Below are positions 9,546 to 20,105 of a stretch of DNA of 64,000 nucleotides, piece by piece. Both the position numbers and the translations under genes were made by a program. Under the pieces are notes generated by a model. It was not told the DNA's origin, did not search any database, and saw only the letters and a program-made list of their open reading frames with translations. This stretch comes from Acinetobacter wuhouensis. Lineage in GTDB: Bacteria; Pseudomonadota; Gammaproteobacteria; Pseudomonadales; Moraxellaceae. The stretch is taken from contig NZ_CP031716.1 of the NCBI RefSeq assembly GCF_001696605.3, positions 1,612,001 to 1,676,000 on the forward strand, read 5' to 3'. Positions within the stretch are counted from its first letter, which is position 1. Every line of letters starts with the position of its first letter.

Positions 9546-10571
9546 ATGCAACGTGTGGCGATTAACGGATTTGGGCGAATTGGACGAAATGTACTCCGAG
9601 CTTGGTTTGAAAATCCAAAACCATTCCATTTTGAAATCGTAGCGATCAATGATGTTGCAGATGTTGAAACCTTAGTTCACTTATTTAAATACGATACAAC
9701 CCATGGTCGTTTTGATGGTGCTGTAAATATTGAAGAAGAAAATAACAAGATTTATTTATGTATAGATGCACGTCAAACCAAACTGCGTGTTCAAATTTTA
9801 AGACAGCCGAAACCTGAATTATTGCCGTGGCAAGATTTAAATGTAGACATCGTGCTTGAATGTACAGGTCTTTTCCGTTCTCGTGAAGCTGCAACTCAAC
9901 ATATTCTAGCTGGCGCTAAACGTGTGATTATCGGTGCTGCACCATTTGACACAGTTGATGCTGCAATCGTCTATGGTGTCAATCACCATGATGTAAAAGC
10001 AACGGATCAAATCATTTCCAGTGTGTCATGTACCACACAAGCTTTAGTACCTTTGGTAAAAATTATTGATGATGCTTTTGGGATTGATACGGCTTTAATG
10101 ACCGAAATTCATGCGGTGACAGCGGATCAATCTGTTTTAGATCATGCACATCGGGATTTGCGTCGTGCTCGAGCTTCAGGACAAAATATTATTCCGACTA
10201 CATCATCCGCTTTGGGTGCTTTAAAACAAGTGATGCCAAAAATGGATGGGCGGATTGATGGTTTTTCGATTCGTGTTCCCACCATTAATGTTGCTGCGAT
10301 TGATTTAACTTTTATTTCAAAATCACCCGTTACAGCACATCTGATCAATCAGACACTGATTAAAGCTGCAAAGTATGATTATGCTGAAATCATGTCTGTT
10401 ACGGATGAACTATTGGTTTCAAGTGACTTTAACCATTCACCTTATTCATTGGTGGTGGATTTAACCCAAACTATGGTGGTCGGTCATCAGGCAAAAGTTT
10501 TTGCGTGGTATGACAATGAATGGGGCTATGCCAACCGATTATTAGACTTATGTGAATCATTTATTGCTTAG
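9546..10571 (+). CDS. GAPDH-fold dehydrogenase, Epd-like (erythrose-4-phosphate dehydrogenase or GAPDH)
   Basis: A member of the glyceraldehyde-3-phosphate dehydrogenase family with the NAD-binding start VAINGFGRIGRNVLRAW and catalytic residues Cys162 (SVSCTTQ) and His189 (EIHAVTADQ). Several blocks resemble E. coli Epd more than GapA: LPWQDLNVDIVLECTG, VDAAIVYGVN, VRVPTIN-type text and SSDFNHSPYSLVVD. Epd oxidises erythrose-4-phosphate for pyridoxal-phosphate synthesis. The family signature SCTTN is changed to SCTTQ (Gln165). There are no glycolytic or pdx genes beside it. The enzyme class is certain, the substrate is not. Confidence 0.85.
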   Translation: MQRVAINGFGRIGRNVLRAWFENPKPFHFEIVAINDVADVETLVHLFKYDTTHGRFDGAVNIEEENNKIYLCIDARQTKLRVQILRQPKPELLPWQDLNVDIVLECTGLFRSREAATQHILAGAKRVIIGAAPFDTVDAAIVYGVNHHDVKATDQIISSVSCTTQALVPLVKIIDDAFGIDTALMTEIHAVTADQSVLDHAHRDLRRARASGQNIIPTTSSALGALKQVMPKMDGRIDGFSIRVPTINVAAIDLTFISKSPVTAHLINQTLIKAAKYDYAEIMSVTDELLVSSDFNHSPYSLVVDLTQTMVVGHQAKVFAWYDNEWGYANRLLDLCESFIA

Positions 10572-10660
10572 TATTTAAAAGACAATTGAGCATTGATTGA
10601 AGCGATTAGTTTTTACTTTTGAAAATTAGAACGATTTTATTAAATGGATATGGGGGAAGT

Positions 10661-10957
10661 ATGGTTTTTATTTATATCGGGATGGGCATTATCTATTTGG
10701 CAATGATGTTATTGATTTGGCAAATGGGGAAATTAACCAAGGAAAATAAAGCGCTTGCTGAAGCAGTAGAAATAAAAACTCAAAAGATCCAATCTCAAGA
10801 GCAACATTTAAAACAAACTTTGGAAATCATGCAAGATTTAGCCAAGAAGATGCATGTGCAACAAGAGGTATTGGACAATACCTCAAATCGTTTGACGCAG
10901 GTTGAGTTTCAAAATGCTGAATTAATCAAAATATTGCAAAGAAATACTTCATCTTAA
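10661..10957 (+). CDS. Small membrane-anchored coiled-coil protein, unknown function
   Basis: 98 residues from the ATG at 10661, which is preceded by a strong GGGGGAAG. An in-frame TTG at 10619 has no ribosome site. One N-terminal transmembrane helix (about residues 2-22, FIYIGMGIIYLAMMLLIW) is followed by a charged helical region with heptad-like spacing (residues 25-95), so a cytoplasmic coiled coil is likely. It starts 89 bp after the dehydrogenase gene on the same strand. I do not recognise a family. Confidence 0.6.
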   Translation: MVFIYIGMGIIYLAMMLLIWQMGKLTKENKALAEAVEIKTQKIQSQEQHLKQTLEIMQDLAKKMHVQQEVLDNTSNRLTQVEFQNAELIKILQRNTSS

Positions 10958-10998
10958 TTCAATATTTTAAAGTCAAGCCAATTGGTGTTTGAGATACC

Positions 10999-11298
10999 TT
11001 AGACCAAAAAGTATCTCAAAAGACCTGTGGCAACGATACTGATCAAAACTGTCGGTAATAATGATAAATAGCATGCAGCAAGAAATGTAATAGTGATTGC
11101 AATTAAATTAGCAGGATTGTCTGAAACAAAATACGGTGCAATCACTGAAATCAGTACACATCCTGGAATCACTTGTAAAATCTGTGTCGTTCTTTTGCTT
11201 AATTTTCTGTTTTTAAGCAATAAGTAACCCAAAACTCGTGTGGAATAGGTGGTTAAAGCAACACAAATAATGGCAATGAGTGTAGGAATATGGATCAT
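10999..11298 (-). CDS. azlD: AzlD family branched-chain amino acid transport subunit
   Basis: The small membrane subunit of AzlCD-type exporters, which export branched-chain amino acids and analogues. 99 residues with four hydrophobic segments; family text includes TYSTRVLGYLLL near the N-terminus and IPGCVLISVIAPYF in the middle. Its start overlaps the azlC stop by 4 nt (ATGA, 11295-11298), so the pair is translationally coupled. The Lrp/AsnC-type regulator divergent from azlC fits this function. Confidence 0.85.
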   Translation of the reverse strand: MIHIPTLIAIICVALTTYSTRVLGYLLLKNRKLSKRTTQILQVIPGCVLISVIAPYFVSDNPANLIAITITFLAACYLSLLPTVLISIVATGLLRYFLV

Positions 11299-12038
11299 TT
11301 TTCATCTCCAATAAACAATATTGCTGCGATAATGCCAGTCACGGAACCGACTAAGACATACCAACCTTTCGGTAAATAAAGATAAGCCAGTGCAGCAGCA
11401 ATTAAACTCATCAACCACGGAAGAGCAGGTTTAAAGCCTTTCCACATGCCACGTAATAAAACTAAGAACACGGCAGGAAATGCCATGTCAAAACCAAATT
11501 TCGTGACATCGCCTAAAAATGAGCCAATTCCTACGCCCAAAGTGGTAAACACGACCCACATTACATAGAGGGCGAAACATAAACCGATATAGAAGAACAC
11601 ACTAAAACCTGCATAGGGATTTCGTGGGTTATTTTTGTGTGCATCGGTAATGCTTAAAGCCCAGCTTTCATCGCACATAAAGAACAATAACGGTAAGGCT
11701 TTACGATTAGGTAAATGGCGAATATATGGTGCTAAACTTGCCCCCATTAAAATATGACGACTATTGACTAAGAAAGTGATCAAAATCAAAAACATCAGTT
11801 GAGGTGGTTGAGTCCACACTTCAATAATCGCAAATTCTGAACCGCCTGCGAAATTCAGCCCAGTCAATAAGGGAACTTCTAGCGCAGAAAAGCCTTTCTG
11901 TGCTGCTTGAGTGCCTAAAACCAAGGCAAATGGAATAATCCCCAAAAGCATAGGAATTGAAATTTTCACACCACGAAGAAACTCACTATATTCAATAGAT
12001 TCATTGATCTCATTGGTAGAGCTTTTGAACTTGAACAT
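11295..12038 (-). CDS. azlC: AzlC family branched-chain amino acid exporter
   Basis: The large permease subunit of an AzlCD (BrnFE-type) amino-acid exporter in the inner membrane. 247 residues with the family start GVKISIPMLLGIIPFALVLG, a SGLNFAGGSEF-like block (LLTGLNFAGGSEFA), VNSRHILMGASLAPY and CDESWALS. A cytoplasmic N-terminus of about 25 residues precedes the first helix. It is coupled to azlD by a 4-nt overlap. The divergent Lrp/AsnC gene at 12198 is the likely regulator, as in azlBCD of Bacillus subtilis. Confidence 0.9.
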   Translation of the reverse strand: MFKFKSSTNEINESIEYSEFLRGVKISIPMLLGIIPFALVLGTQAAQKGFSALEVPLLTGLNFAGGSEFAIIEVWTQPPQLMFLILITFLVNSRHILMGASLAPYIRHLPNRKALPLLFFMCDESWALSITDAHKNNPRNPYAGFSVFFYIGLCFALYVMWVVFTTLGVGIGSFLGDVTKFGFDMAFPAVFLVLLRGMWKGFKPALPWLMSLIAAALAYLYLPKGWYVLVGSVTGIIAAILFIGDEK

Positions 12039-12197
12039 GGTGGTAACTCAATTACATTACTGGTGATTGGAAAATTATTTTATGCTTTTATGGACGCTAT
12101 ATTTTACTTTATTCACTTGTTTGAATTTTATATTTAAAATTTTATTGCTGAAAATGTGCTATTTTTAATATTAAATAGCTTTATTATTCTGGGTTGC

Positions 12198-12656
12198 ATG
12201 ATGGATCAAATGGATAAGCGTATTCTGCATGCTTTACAGCAGAATGGAAAATTACAAAATAATGATCTTGCTGAAAAAATTGGCTTGTCACCATCGCCGT
12301 GTTTAAGACGCGTTAAACAGCTTGAAGAAGAAGGGGTGATTGATCGCTATGTGGCATTGGTCAATCCACAGAAGGTAAATTTAGGGCTTACAGTCTTTGC
12401 TCGAATTTGGTTGAAAAGCCAAGATGAAAAGACGGTAAATCAATTTATTGATGCAATTATGAATATCCCTGAAATTGTGGAATGTCAGTTGATGGCGGGG
12501 GATTGTGACTTCTTTTTAAGGATAGTCGTTTCTGATTTAGAAGCTTACCGTAAATTTCAGATTAATCACTTAAATAAAATTGCAGGAATTCAGAATGTAA
12601 AAACGGAGATTCCATTGCAAAAAATAAAATTAACGACAGTGTTACCTTTGACTTGA
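12198..12656 (+). CDS. Lrp/AsnC family transcriptional regulator
   Basis: An amino-acid-responsive regulator. Residues 1-60 hold the AsnC winged helix (MDKRILHALQQNGKLQ, then DLAEKIGLSPSPCLRRVKQLEEEGVI), and the rest is the RAM/ligand domain (VECQLMAGDCDFFLRIVVSDL). The ATG at 12198 gives 152 residues, the family size; a second ATG follows at 12201. The upstream extension to 12156 is hydrophobic and not conserved in the family. It is divergent from azlCD, which it probably controls in response to leucine or a related amino acid; that target is inferred. Confidence 0.88.
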   Translation: MMDQMDKRILHALQQNGKLQNNDLAEKIGLSPSPCLRRVKQLEEEGVIDRYVALVNPQKVNLGLTVFARIWLKSQDEKTVNQFIDAIMNIPEIVECQLMAGDCDFFLRIVVSDLEAYRKFQINHLNKIAGIQNVKTEIPLQKIKLTTVLPLT

Positions 12657-12750
12657 TATTAGTATTGTTGCTATTACTGAGTTCAGTGAAATTTTCTAAT
12701 TTGCCATAAAATTTAATCATTAAAAAGATAATATTAAGGACGTATGAATA

Positions 12751-13524
12751 ATGAAAAATTACCAAAGACTAATGATGATATTGTCTCTGTTGGGAATCGG
12801 GTTGTCGGGGTGTGCTACAACCCTTTTAACAGTAGCTGTTCATGAACAAGATCACTATAGTACAAAAAAAGTATTGGTGATGCGAGATCAGTTGATTGCA
12901 ATTGGGCGTGCGAGTCAGCCTATCTCAGGTTATGAAGATGCATTGGTCATTGCAGGTGAAAAGTATAGCTATTTAGTGACTTCGGATCAGAAGTCGAAAA
13001 TAACAACTCAAAACTTGAATCAAATTTTACAACAGTTCGATTTGCAAAACTTAAGTTTGTATCAAGCAGGGTGGGACACAAACTTAGCACTGGGTTTGGT
13101 GCGGAATGAAAACCCTAAAAATCCCATCCTATTTGAGATGAAAAAAGAGCGTGAAACCCAAGGGAAAAATATGCATGCAAATATTTATCTCGTTTATCGA
13201 AAATCTTTGCAACATGTGAAGCCACAAGACCAAGCAAAGCTTAAACAGTTTGATTTTGAATGTGTAAAGAGTAAGGTGGAATTGCAGTGTAAATTGGACA
13301 TTGCTGTGGATTTACGTTTGGCACAGCAAGTTGCCAATAAAAACCAGTTACAGCATCGCTTCAAACAACCTGTTGATTTGGTTGTTTATCAAACGATTGA
13401 AAAATCAAAAGTGGCGCAAACTGCCAAGAATATTGCTTTATATCCGTTAGCAATCACCTTTGATATTGTTACCAGTCCTTTACAATTAATTGGTTTTTTG
13501 ACTTGGAAAACACCATCTATATAG
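12751..13524 (+). CDS. Lipoprotein of unknown function
   Basis: 257 residues with a lipoprotein signal peptide (lipobox LSGC, Cys21, followed by ATT). No named domain is evident. The mature part is mixed alpha/beta and ends with a hydrophobic segment (IALYPLAITFDIVTSPLQLIG, split here by description at about residues 226-246), which could be a membrane-associated helix and recalls the short C-terminal segments of YceK-like lipoproteins. AGGA lies 10 nt before the ATG. It is monocistronic, with a terminator at 13703. Confidence 0.7.
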   Translation: MKNYQRLMMILSLLGIGLSGCATTLLTVAVHEQDHYSTKKVLVMRDQLIAIGRASQPISGYEDALVIAGEKYSYLVTSDQKSKITTQNLNQILQQFDLQNLSLYQAGWDTNLALGLVRNENPKNPILFEMKKERETQGKNMHANIYLVYRKSLQHVKPQDQAKLKQFDFECVKSKVELQCKLDIAVDLRLAQQVANKNQLQHRFKQPVDLVVYQTIEKSKVAQTAKNIALYPLAITFDIVTSPLQLIGFLTWKTPSI

Positions 13525-13702
13525 CCCAAGTTGATATATGAACACTTGATAAGTCGAAATAGATCACAAGGAATCACAATAAAAGTTAATTTAAAATATC
13601 TATAAATCAAGTAAAAGACCAAAAAGCATTTAATTGGGTATGAAACGCATTTTTTCTGCAAAAGTCTAATGCACAGTGCCAATGATCGTGCTAAAATTAG
13701 AG

Positions 13703-13728
13703 AAATCGGGTGTGTTCCCGATTTTTTT
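13703..13728 (+). terminator. Rho-independent terminator upstream of hisZ
   Basis: An 8-bp stem (aaatcggg / cccgattt) with loop TGTGTT, followed by a T-run. It separates the lipoprotein gene from hisZ, whose start codon is 42 bp further on. Confidence 0.85.
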
Positions 13729-13769
13729 ATGCGGATTAGTTCCGCGCAGACAGGATTTAGGTTTACAAC

Positions 13770-14936
13770 ATGCCCATTTCAGAGACATGGTTATTACCTG
13801 ATGGTGTAGCTGATGTATTACCAGAGCAAGCGCAAGTCATTGAACAATTGCGCCGTAAAGCTTTAGATTTCCTCGCATCTCGAGGTTATCAACTGGTGTA
13901 TACGCCATTTATCGAATACATCGAATCTCTTTCTTCTCTCTCCGAATCGAATCAAGATTTAGACTTAGCCACTTTTAAAGTCATCGACCAACTTTCAGGT
14001 CGTTTACTTGGTGTGCGTGCCGATATGACACCGCAAGTGGCTCGTATCGATGCCCATGTACATCAAGTACAAGGTGTGGCGCGTTACTGCTATGCAGGAA
14101 CAGTACTTCATACTAAACCACAAGGTTTCAATACCACGCGTGCGCCTTTACAGTTAGGTGCAGAATTATTTGGTTCAGACAGTATAGATGCAGACGTTGA
14201 ACTGATCGATGTGATGCTGAACTTGATTAAAACAGCAGGTTTAGAAGACGGTATTCATTTGGATTTAGGGCATGTTGGCTTATTCAGAAGTTTAGTTAAA
14301 CATGCGGGTCTAAATAAATCGACTGAACGTCAGTTGTCTGATCTTTATCAACGTAAAGCTTTACCTGAGCTTGCTGAATTTACTCAAGATTTAAAATTTG
14401 GTGCAGATTTTTATGCCTTAGGTCGTTATGCAAGTGATTTTGAAGCTTTGCAAGCGAACTTAAGCACAGAAATTCTTGCGGATGTTGCGTTTAAACAAGC
14501 AGTTGATGCACTTCGTACCACACAAACAGAAATCCAAGCACGTTGGCCAAATCTAAAAATTGGTATCGATGTTGTAGAGCTTCGTTCATATCACTACCAC
14601 ACTGGGTTAATGTATGCAGTCTATGCACCAAATCGTGCAGAGCCATTAGCCAAAGGTGGGCGTTATGATGGTATTGGCGAACACTTTGGACGTGCGCGTC
14701 CTGCAACAGGTTTCTCTTGTGACTTATATACTTTAAGCGCAGGGCAGCATCAAAAAATCGAGAAAGTGGTTGCGCCGAAAGGAACAGAACCTGCTTTACT
14801 TGATGCGATTGCAACAGCACGTACACAAGGCTTAAGTGTAATTCAGTTATTGGGTAATGATGATTTAAACTCTGTACCGTATGCAACGCACAAAATGGTG
14901 AATGTTGCGGGTGAGTGGAAGATCGAAACTATTTAA
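13770..14936 (+). CDS. hisZ: ATP phosphoribosyltransferase regulatory subunit HisZ
   Basis: HisZ is a catalytically inactive paralogue of histidyl-tRNA synthetase that forms a complex with the short form of HisG, making histidine synthesis responsive to histidine. 388 residues with class II synthetase blocks: LPDGVADVLPEQAQVIEQL at the start, GVRADMTPQVARIDAH, RYCYAGTVLHT and KGGRYDGIGEHFGRARPATGFS. There is no anticodon-binding domain, as expected for HisZ. It lies 70 bp upstream of purA, an arrangement common in gammaproteobacteria. Confidence 0.93.
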   Translation: MPISETWLLPDGVADVLPEQAQVIEQLRRKALDFLASRGYQLVYTPFIEYIESLSSLSESNQDLDLATFKVIDQLSGRLLGVRADMTPQVARIDAHVHQVQGVARYCYAGTVLHTKPQGFNTTRAPLQLGAELFGSDSIDADVELIDVMLNLIKTAGLEDGIHLDLGHVGLFRSLVKHAGLNKSTERQLSDLYQRKALPELAEFTQDLKFGADFYALGRYASDFEALQANLSTEILADVAFKQAVDALRTTQTEIQARWPNLKIGIDVVELRSYHYHTGLMYAVYAPNRAEPLAKGGRYDGIGEHFGRARPATGFSCDLYTLSAGQHQKIEKVVAPKGTEPALLDAIATARTQGLSVIQLLGNDDLNSVPYATHKMVNVAGEWKIETI

Positions 14937-14991
14937 GTATCAGATTGAATATTCATCAAATTCGATTTGGTTTTCTATTTTAACAGCATGA

Positions 14992-16326
<1,335 letters not shown>

Positions 16327-16351
16327 TTGTTTTTGCAGTTATAAGTGATTT

Positions 16352-16380
16352 AAAAGCCTCGAAATTTCGGGGCTTTTTTA
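16352..16380 (+). terminator. Terminator after purA
   Basis: A 13-bp stem with one T-G wobble (aaaagcctcgaaa / tttcggggctttt), directly followed by TTTTA, 26 bp past the purA stop. Confidence 0.88.
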
Positions 16381-16487
16381 TACATAATTTAAGATTTTTA
16401 ATAAAGACTAAAGTCGACAAAAAATTGACTAGGTTTTCATATTTAGCTTGTTAAAATATATCTTTAGATACACATTGAGTTTGTAGA

Positions 16488-16793
16488 ATGCAAAAAAATA
16501 TATCAGCCACGATATTTTATTCCTTAATTTTTGCAATGGGTGGGGCGCCTACAATCGCGCTATCGATTATTCATGCGCAGACCAATGATCCTGAAATTAT
16601 CAACAGTGCTTTGCTTGGGTTAAGTGTGATGGTGGCATGTATTTTGGTACCTATTATTTTAATCCAAAATGCTTTTTTATTTGCAAAAAGAAAAAGTCCA
16701 ACTTTAGAAGAAAAAATAGAACCTCTCAAAATTATTTACTTAGGATTAAATATTATTTGTTTAGTCTATTGGTTAATCATTCAGTTTTTTTAA
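16488..16793 (+). CDS. Small integral membrane protein, unknown function
   Basis: 101 residues with three predicted membrane helices (about 7-28, 42-65 and 80-100) separated by short polar loops. I recognise no family. It sits between the purA terminator and the M48 lipoprotein gene, in an AT-rich stretch, and seems to be a single gene. Confidence 0.55.
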   Translation: MQKNISATIFYSLIFAMGGAPTIALSIIHAQTNDPEIINSALLGLSVMVACILVPIILIQNAFLFAKRKSPTLEEKIEPLKIIYLGLNIICLVYWLIIQFF

Positions 16794-16905
16794 GTGATTT
16801 ATTTACATAATTAATATGAATTTAAGACTTGTATTGATTTATGCTTAGCATACATTTGCATATAATTTAAAATGCTTAAATTTGTTCTCTATGGAGTTGA
16901 TTATA

Positions 16906-17691
16906 ATGAACAATAAATTATTACTTAGCCTTTGTACTATCACTGCTATTTCTATTTCAGGATGTACAACGATTGCAGACATGGCTGGGGCTGATTCCGC
17001 GACTTTAAATATGAATGCTACACAAGGTTTTAATAAAACCGTGCAAGAAGCGCGTAGCAAAAATACTTTAGACACTTCTTCTGCAACGTATAAGAAAATT
17101 AATTCTGCATTTATTCGTTTAAAGCCGTACGCAGATCAAATGAATAAGACAGGTCAAAAATTTGATTGGCAGTTGGCTGTATTAAAATCAGATACTGTGA
17201 ATGCTTATGTTGCACCAGGTGGTAAAGTTGTTTTCTATACTGGTATTGTAAATAAATTAAACTTATCAGAAGCTGAAGTCGCTGCAGTAATGGGTCATGA
17301 AATGACGCATGCACTAGAAGAGCATTCTAAACAAAAAGTAGGCGCTCAAGCTTTAACTAACCTTGCTGTTGGTATTGGTAAGTCATACGCTGGCGCACAA
17401 CTTGGTGAGCTAGGTAATGCTGCAATTGATTTGGGTAGCCAAGTGGGTGTAGGTCTGCCATATTCACGTAGCTTAGAAAGTCGTGCCGATGAAGGTGGTT
17501 TAATCATGATGGCGAAAGCTGGTTATAACCCACAATCTGCGATCACTTTATGGGAAAAAATGGCGAAAAATAGTGGCGCTCAAGGCTCTGCATTGCTTTC
17601 AACTCACCCATCAGATGCGAACCGTATCAATGCGATGAAAAAGAATTTACCAGAAGCGATGGCAGTTTATAACGCACGTGGCGGTAAATAA
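16906..17691 (+). CDS. M48 family metalloprotease lipoprotein
   Basis: A zinc protease of the BepA/LoiP/YcaL type, periplasmic and lipid-anchored; relatives degrade misassembled outer-membrane proteins. The ATG at 16906 (GGAG 8 nt upstream) gives 261 residues with a lipoprotein signal (lipobox ISGC, Cys20). The active-site motif HEMTH is at residues 131-135 and the third zinc ligand is Glu191 in SRSLESRADEGG. There is no C-terminal TPR domain, so it resembles LoiP and YcaL more than BepA. A terminator follows at 17721. Confidence 0.9.
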   Translation: MNNKLLLSLCTITAISISGCTTIADMAGADSATLNMNATQGFNKTVQEARSKNTLDTSSATYKKINSAFIRLKPYADQMNKTGQKFDWQLAVLKSDTVNAYVAPGGKVVFYTGIVNKLNLSEAEVAAVMGHEMTHALEEHSKQKVGAQALTNLAVGIGKSYAGAQLGELGNAAIDLGSQVGVGLPYSRSLESRADEGGLIMMAKAGYNPQSAITLWEKMAKNSGAQGSALLSTHPSDANRINAMKKNLPEAMAVYNARGGK

Positions 17692-17720
17692 TTAAATTAT
17701 TGATTGAGCTAAATCAAGAA

Positions 17721-17744
17721 AAGGATGCTTTTGCATCCTTTTTT
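17721..17744 (+). terminator. Terminator after the M48 protease gene
   Basis: An 8-bp stem (aaggatgc / gcatcctt) with a TTTT loop and T-run, 29 bp after the stop. Confidence 0.88.
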
Positions 17745-17885
17745 AATGCTTAAAAATGAGTGATTGGAGTTTTTTTACGTCCATCGAAGCATCGAAATTA
17801 AGGTGCTTTTTTTAAATGTATCAAAGCTCAGTAACTACGGTGCGTTTTCTAATTGTTTTAAAGCATGGCAAATACAGTGCGTTTT

Positions 17886-17924
17886 CTAAAAGACAATTAA
17901 AGCTATGCTTTAATTGTCTTTTAG
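17886..17924 (-). terminator. Long hairpin overlapping the stop of the aldo/keto reductase gene
   Basis: A perfect 17-bp inverted repeat (17886-17902 and 17908-17924) with a 5-nt loop. The stop codon of the minus-strand gene (17921-17923) lies inside the stem. The minus-strand arm ends GTCTTTTAG, so termination on that strand is likely. Confidence 0.6.
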
Positions 17925-18970
17925 GGAGCGGGATTAGGCTGTAGTTTATGAATAGCTTCAATTTCAATTAGAATTTCATTAGATAAATCAACATCAAAAG
18001 CCTGAACATTTTCTTTAAGTTGCGCTAATGTTGTTGCTCCGATGATGGTGCTACTTACAAAAAATTGCTGTTTAATAAAAGCCAGTGCAAGTTGTGTGAG
18101 GCTTAAACCATGCTTTTCTGCCACTAAAGCATATTGTTCAGTTGCCCAGTCACTTTGCGGATTGCTATAGCGGCTAAAGCGTGAATACAGGGTAATTCGC
18201 CCATCTGCAGGACGTGCTTCGTGACGATATTTTCCAGTTAAGTAACCAAAAGCCAAAGGTGAGTATGCGAGTAGCCCTACGCCTTCATATTTGGCAATCT
18301 CAGCCATACCAATCTCATAGGTACGATTGAGTAAGCTATATGGGTTTTGCACGCTGACCACTTTTTCTAGACCCAATTGCTCGGCTAAATGTAGAAATTT
18401 CAAGGTTCCCCATGGGGTTTCATTGGATAAGCCAATATGGCGGATACGTCCCTTTTTGACCTCTGATGAAAGTGCTTCTAAAGTTTCAGCAAGTGGGGTG
18501 ATATCCTGATCAAGATTAGCAAGCTCATTGCCATATCCAAGGGGGCCAAAGAAGTTGGCAGGGCGTTGAGGCCAGTGCAATTGGTATAAGTCGATGTAAT
18601 CCGTCTGTAAGCGCTTTAAAGAGCTATCAATCGCTGCGGGAATGTCAGAAGCATTAAATTTCGTCTGACCATTGCGGATTTGGCTACCACCTTGGGCAGG
18701 TCCTGCTATTTTTGTTGCAAGAATGAGTTGATCACGTTGTCCATTTTGCGAGATCCAATTTCCAATAATCGTTTCAGTTGAACCTTGAGTTTCAGGCTTT
18801 GGGGGAACAGGGTACATTTCTGCTGTATCCCAGAAATTCAAATTATTATCGAGTGCATAAGCCAATTGTTCAAATGCTTGTTGTTGATTATTTTGTTCAC
18901 CAAAAGTCATCGTACCCAGACAGATTTCAGGGACAACAAGTTCGGAACGACCTAAACGATTTAATTTCAT
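17921..18970 (-). CDS. tas: Aldo/keto reductase, Tas type
   Basis: An NADPH-dependent aldo/keto reductase. The 349 residues match E. coli Tas in many blocks: LGTMTFGEQNN near the start, DTAEMYPVPPKPETQGSTE with the catalytic Tyr, LKRLQTDYIDLYQLHWPQR, GLSNETPWG, VSVQNPYSLLNR, LLAYSPLAFGYLTGKY and the ending IHKLQPNPAP. The physiological substrate of Tas is not established; the E. coli gene was found as a suppressor of tyrosine auxotrophy. It is a single gene. Confidence 0.9.
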   Translation of the reverse strand: MKLNRLGRSELVVPEICLGTMTFGEQNNQQQAFEQLAYALDNNLNFWDTAEMYPVPPKPETQGSTETIIGNWISQNGQRDQLILATKIAGPAQGGSQIRNGQTKFNASDIPAAIDSSLKRLQTDYIDLYQLHWPQRPANFFGPLGYGNELANLDQDITPLAETLEALSSEVKKGRIRHIGLSNETPWGTLKFLHLAEQLGLEKVVSVQNPYSLLNRTYEIGMAEIAKYEGVGLLAYSPLAFGYLTGKYRHEARPADGRITLYSRFSRYSNPQSDWATEQYALVAEKHGLSLTQLALAFIKQQFFVSSTIIGATTLAQLKENVQAFDVDLSNEILIEIEAIHKLQPNPAP

Positions 18971-19159
18971 TCTATTTCCTTGAAAATATTAGAACTATTT
19001 CAAAAATATTTATCATATTCAATAGATCATAACCTAAAATTATGTGAAGAAGTGTATGTAAATAATGTTCATATTAGAAATAAAAGATATAAAAATCTCA
19101 AATAGTGATAACAGTGCCAATACGCATTTAGAAGAAAGCGTAGCCAAATAAAAACAGGG

Positions 19160-19191
19160 CGTAAAAAAAGCAAACTCGAAAGTTTGCTTTT
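19160..19191 (-). terminator. Terminator of the crp/vfr gene
   Basis: An 11-bp stem (aaaagcaaact / agtttgctttt) with a CGAA loop. On the minus strand the stem runs into TTTTTTTAC, about 95 bp after the regulator's stop. The rest of the 18971-19285 gap shows only AT-rich DNA with the promoter side of the aldo/keto reductase gene. Confidence 0.82.
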
Positions 19192-19285
19192 AAAATATTA
19201 TTTAGGCTTTATGAGAATATTAATATTTATCAGTTCGAAATAAATTTTATTCGGAAACTAAGCACTCATATCAGCATCAATAATT

Positions 19286-19996
19286 TTATTCGTCATCTTG
19301 ATCTGCATCGTCTTCAGAGAATTTAGACTCTTCTAAAGAAGCATCAAAAATTAGAATAGCTTTACCATCAGTTTCAATCATACCTTGTTCTTCAAGTGTT
19401 TTAAGAACACGACCGACCATTTCACGTGAACAGCCTACGATACGACCGATTTCTTGACGTGTAATACGGATTTGACGACCATTTGGGAGAATCATTGCTT
19501 CTGGTTGAGCAGAAAGGTCAATCAAACAACGCGCAATACGACCAGATACATCGATAAATGCAAGGTCAGTTACTTTACGTGTTGTGTTCTTTAAACGGCG
19601 AACAAGCTGAGCAAAAACAGCGTAGCTTAAATCTGGATATTGTTTGCTGATTTCGTGGAAATTGTCATAAGAAATTTCAGCAATTTCACAAACGTCACGC
19701 GTTCTTACTTCCGCAGTACGTTGAGGATTTTGCTCAAATAATCCCATTTCCCCAAAAAAATCCCCAGGGTTCAAATAAGCAACAACGATTTCACGCTCAT
19801 CATCTTCACGTAAAATAATTGAAACTGAACCTTTTAAAATTAAATACAGAGATTTTGACTCTGAACCTGCATCAACAATGGTTGAACGTTTTGGAAAACG
19901 ATTGATGTGGGCTCTTTTGAGCAAAGCTTTGACTGACTCAGGTAATTGACCAGGAGACAAAGCATCTGTACTAAGTTGTGCAAAATTAGAAGACAT
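19286..19996 (-). CDS. crp: Crp/Fnr family regulator, Vfr/Crp orthologue
   Basis: A cAMP receptor protein type global regulator. 236 residues. The N-terminal cyclic-nucleotide domain has LILKGSVSI and GDFFGEMGLFEQNPQRTAEV (phosphate-binding cassette with Arg and Thr that contact cAMP), followed by the dimer helix and a C-terminal winged helix, ITRQEIGRIVGCSREMVGRVLKTLEEQGMI. It is about 20 residues longer than Vfr because of an N-terminal extension and a very acidic C-terminal tail (SKFSEDDADQDDE). It is divergent from osmC, as crp is from yhfA in E. coli. Confidence 0.92.
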   Translation of the reverse strand: MSSNFAQLSTDALSPGQLPESVKALLKRAHINRFPKRSTIVDAGSESKSLYLILKGSVSIILREDDEREIVVAYLNPGDFFGEMGLFEQNPQRTAEVRTRDVCEIAEISYDNFHEISKQYPDLSYAVFAQLVRRLKNTTRKVTDLAFIDVSGRIARCLIDLSAQPEAMILPNGRQIRITRQEIGRIVGCSREMVGRVLKTLEEQGMIETDGKAILIFDASLEESKFSEDDADQDDE

Positions 19997-20105
19997 GCTT
20001 AAAAATTCCGAATTGGATAATAACTAGATCTTTTGACCTAAATTGAACTCGTCACGTAGAAGCAGTAGAGATGAAATTCCTTATCAACTCATTTTATGCT
20101 AGTGT

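Noticed and set aside
10988..11020. Inverted repeat tttgagatac / gtatctcaaa over the azlD stop codon
   Set aside because: The stem is AT-rich with a 13-nt loop and no T-run on the minus strand; not supported as a terminator.
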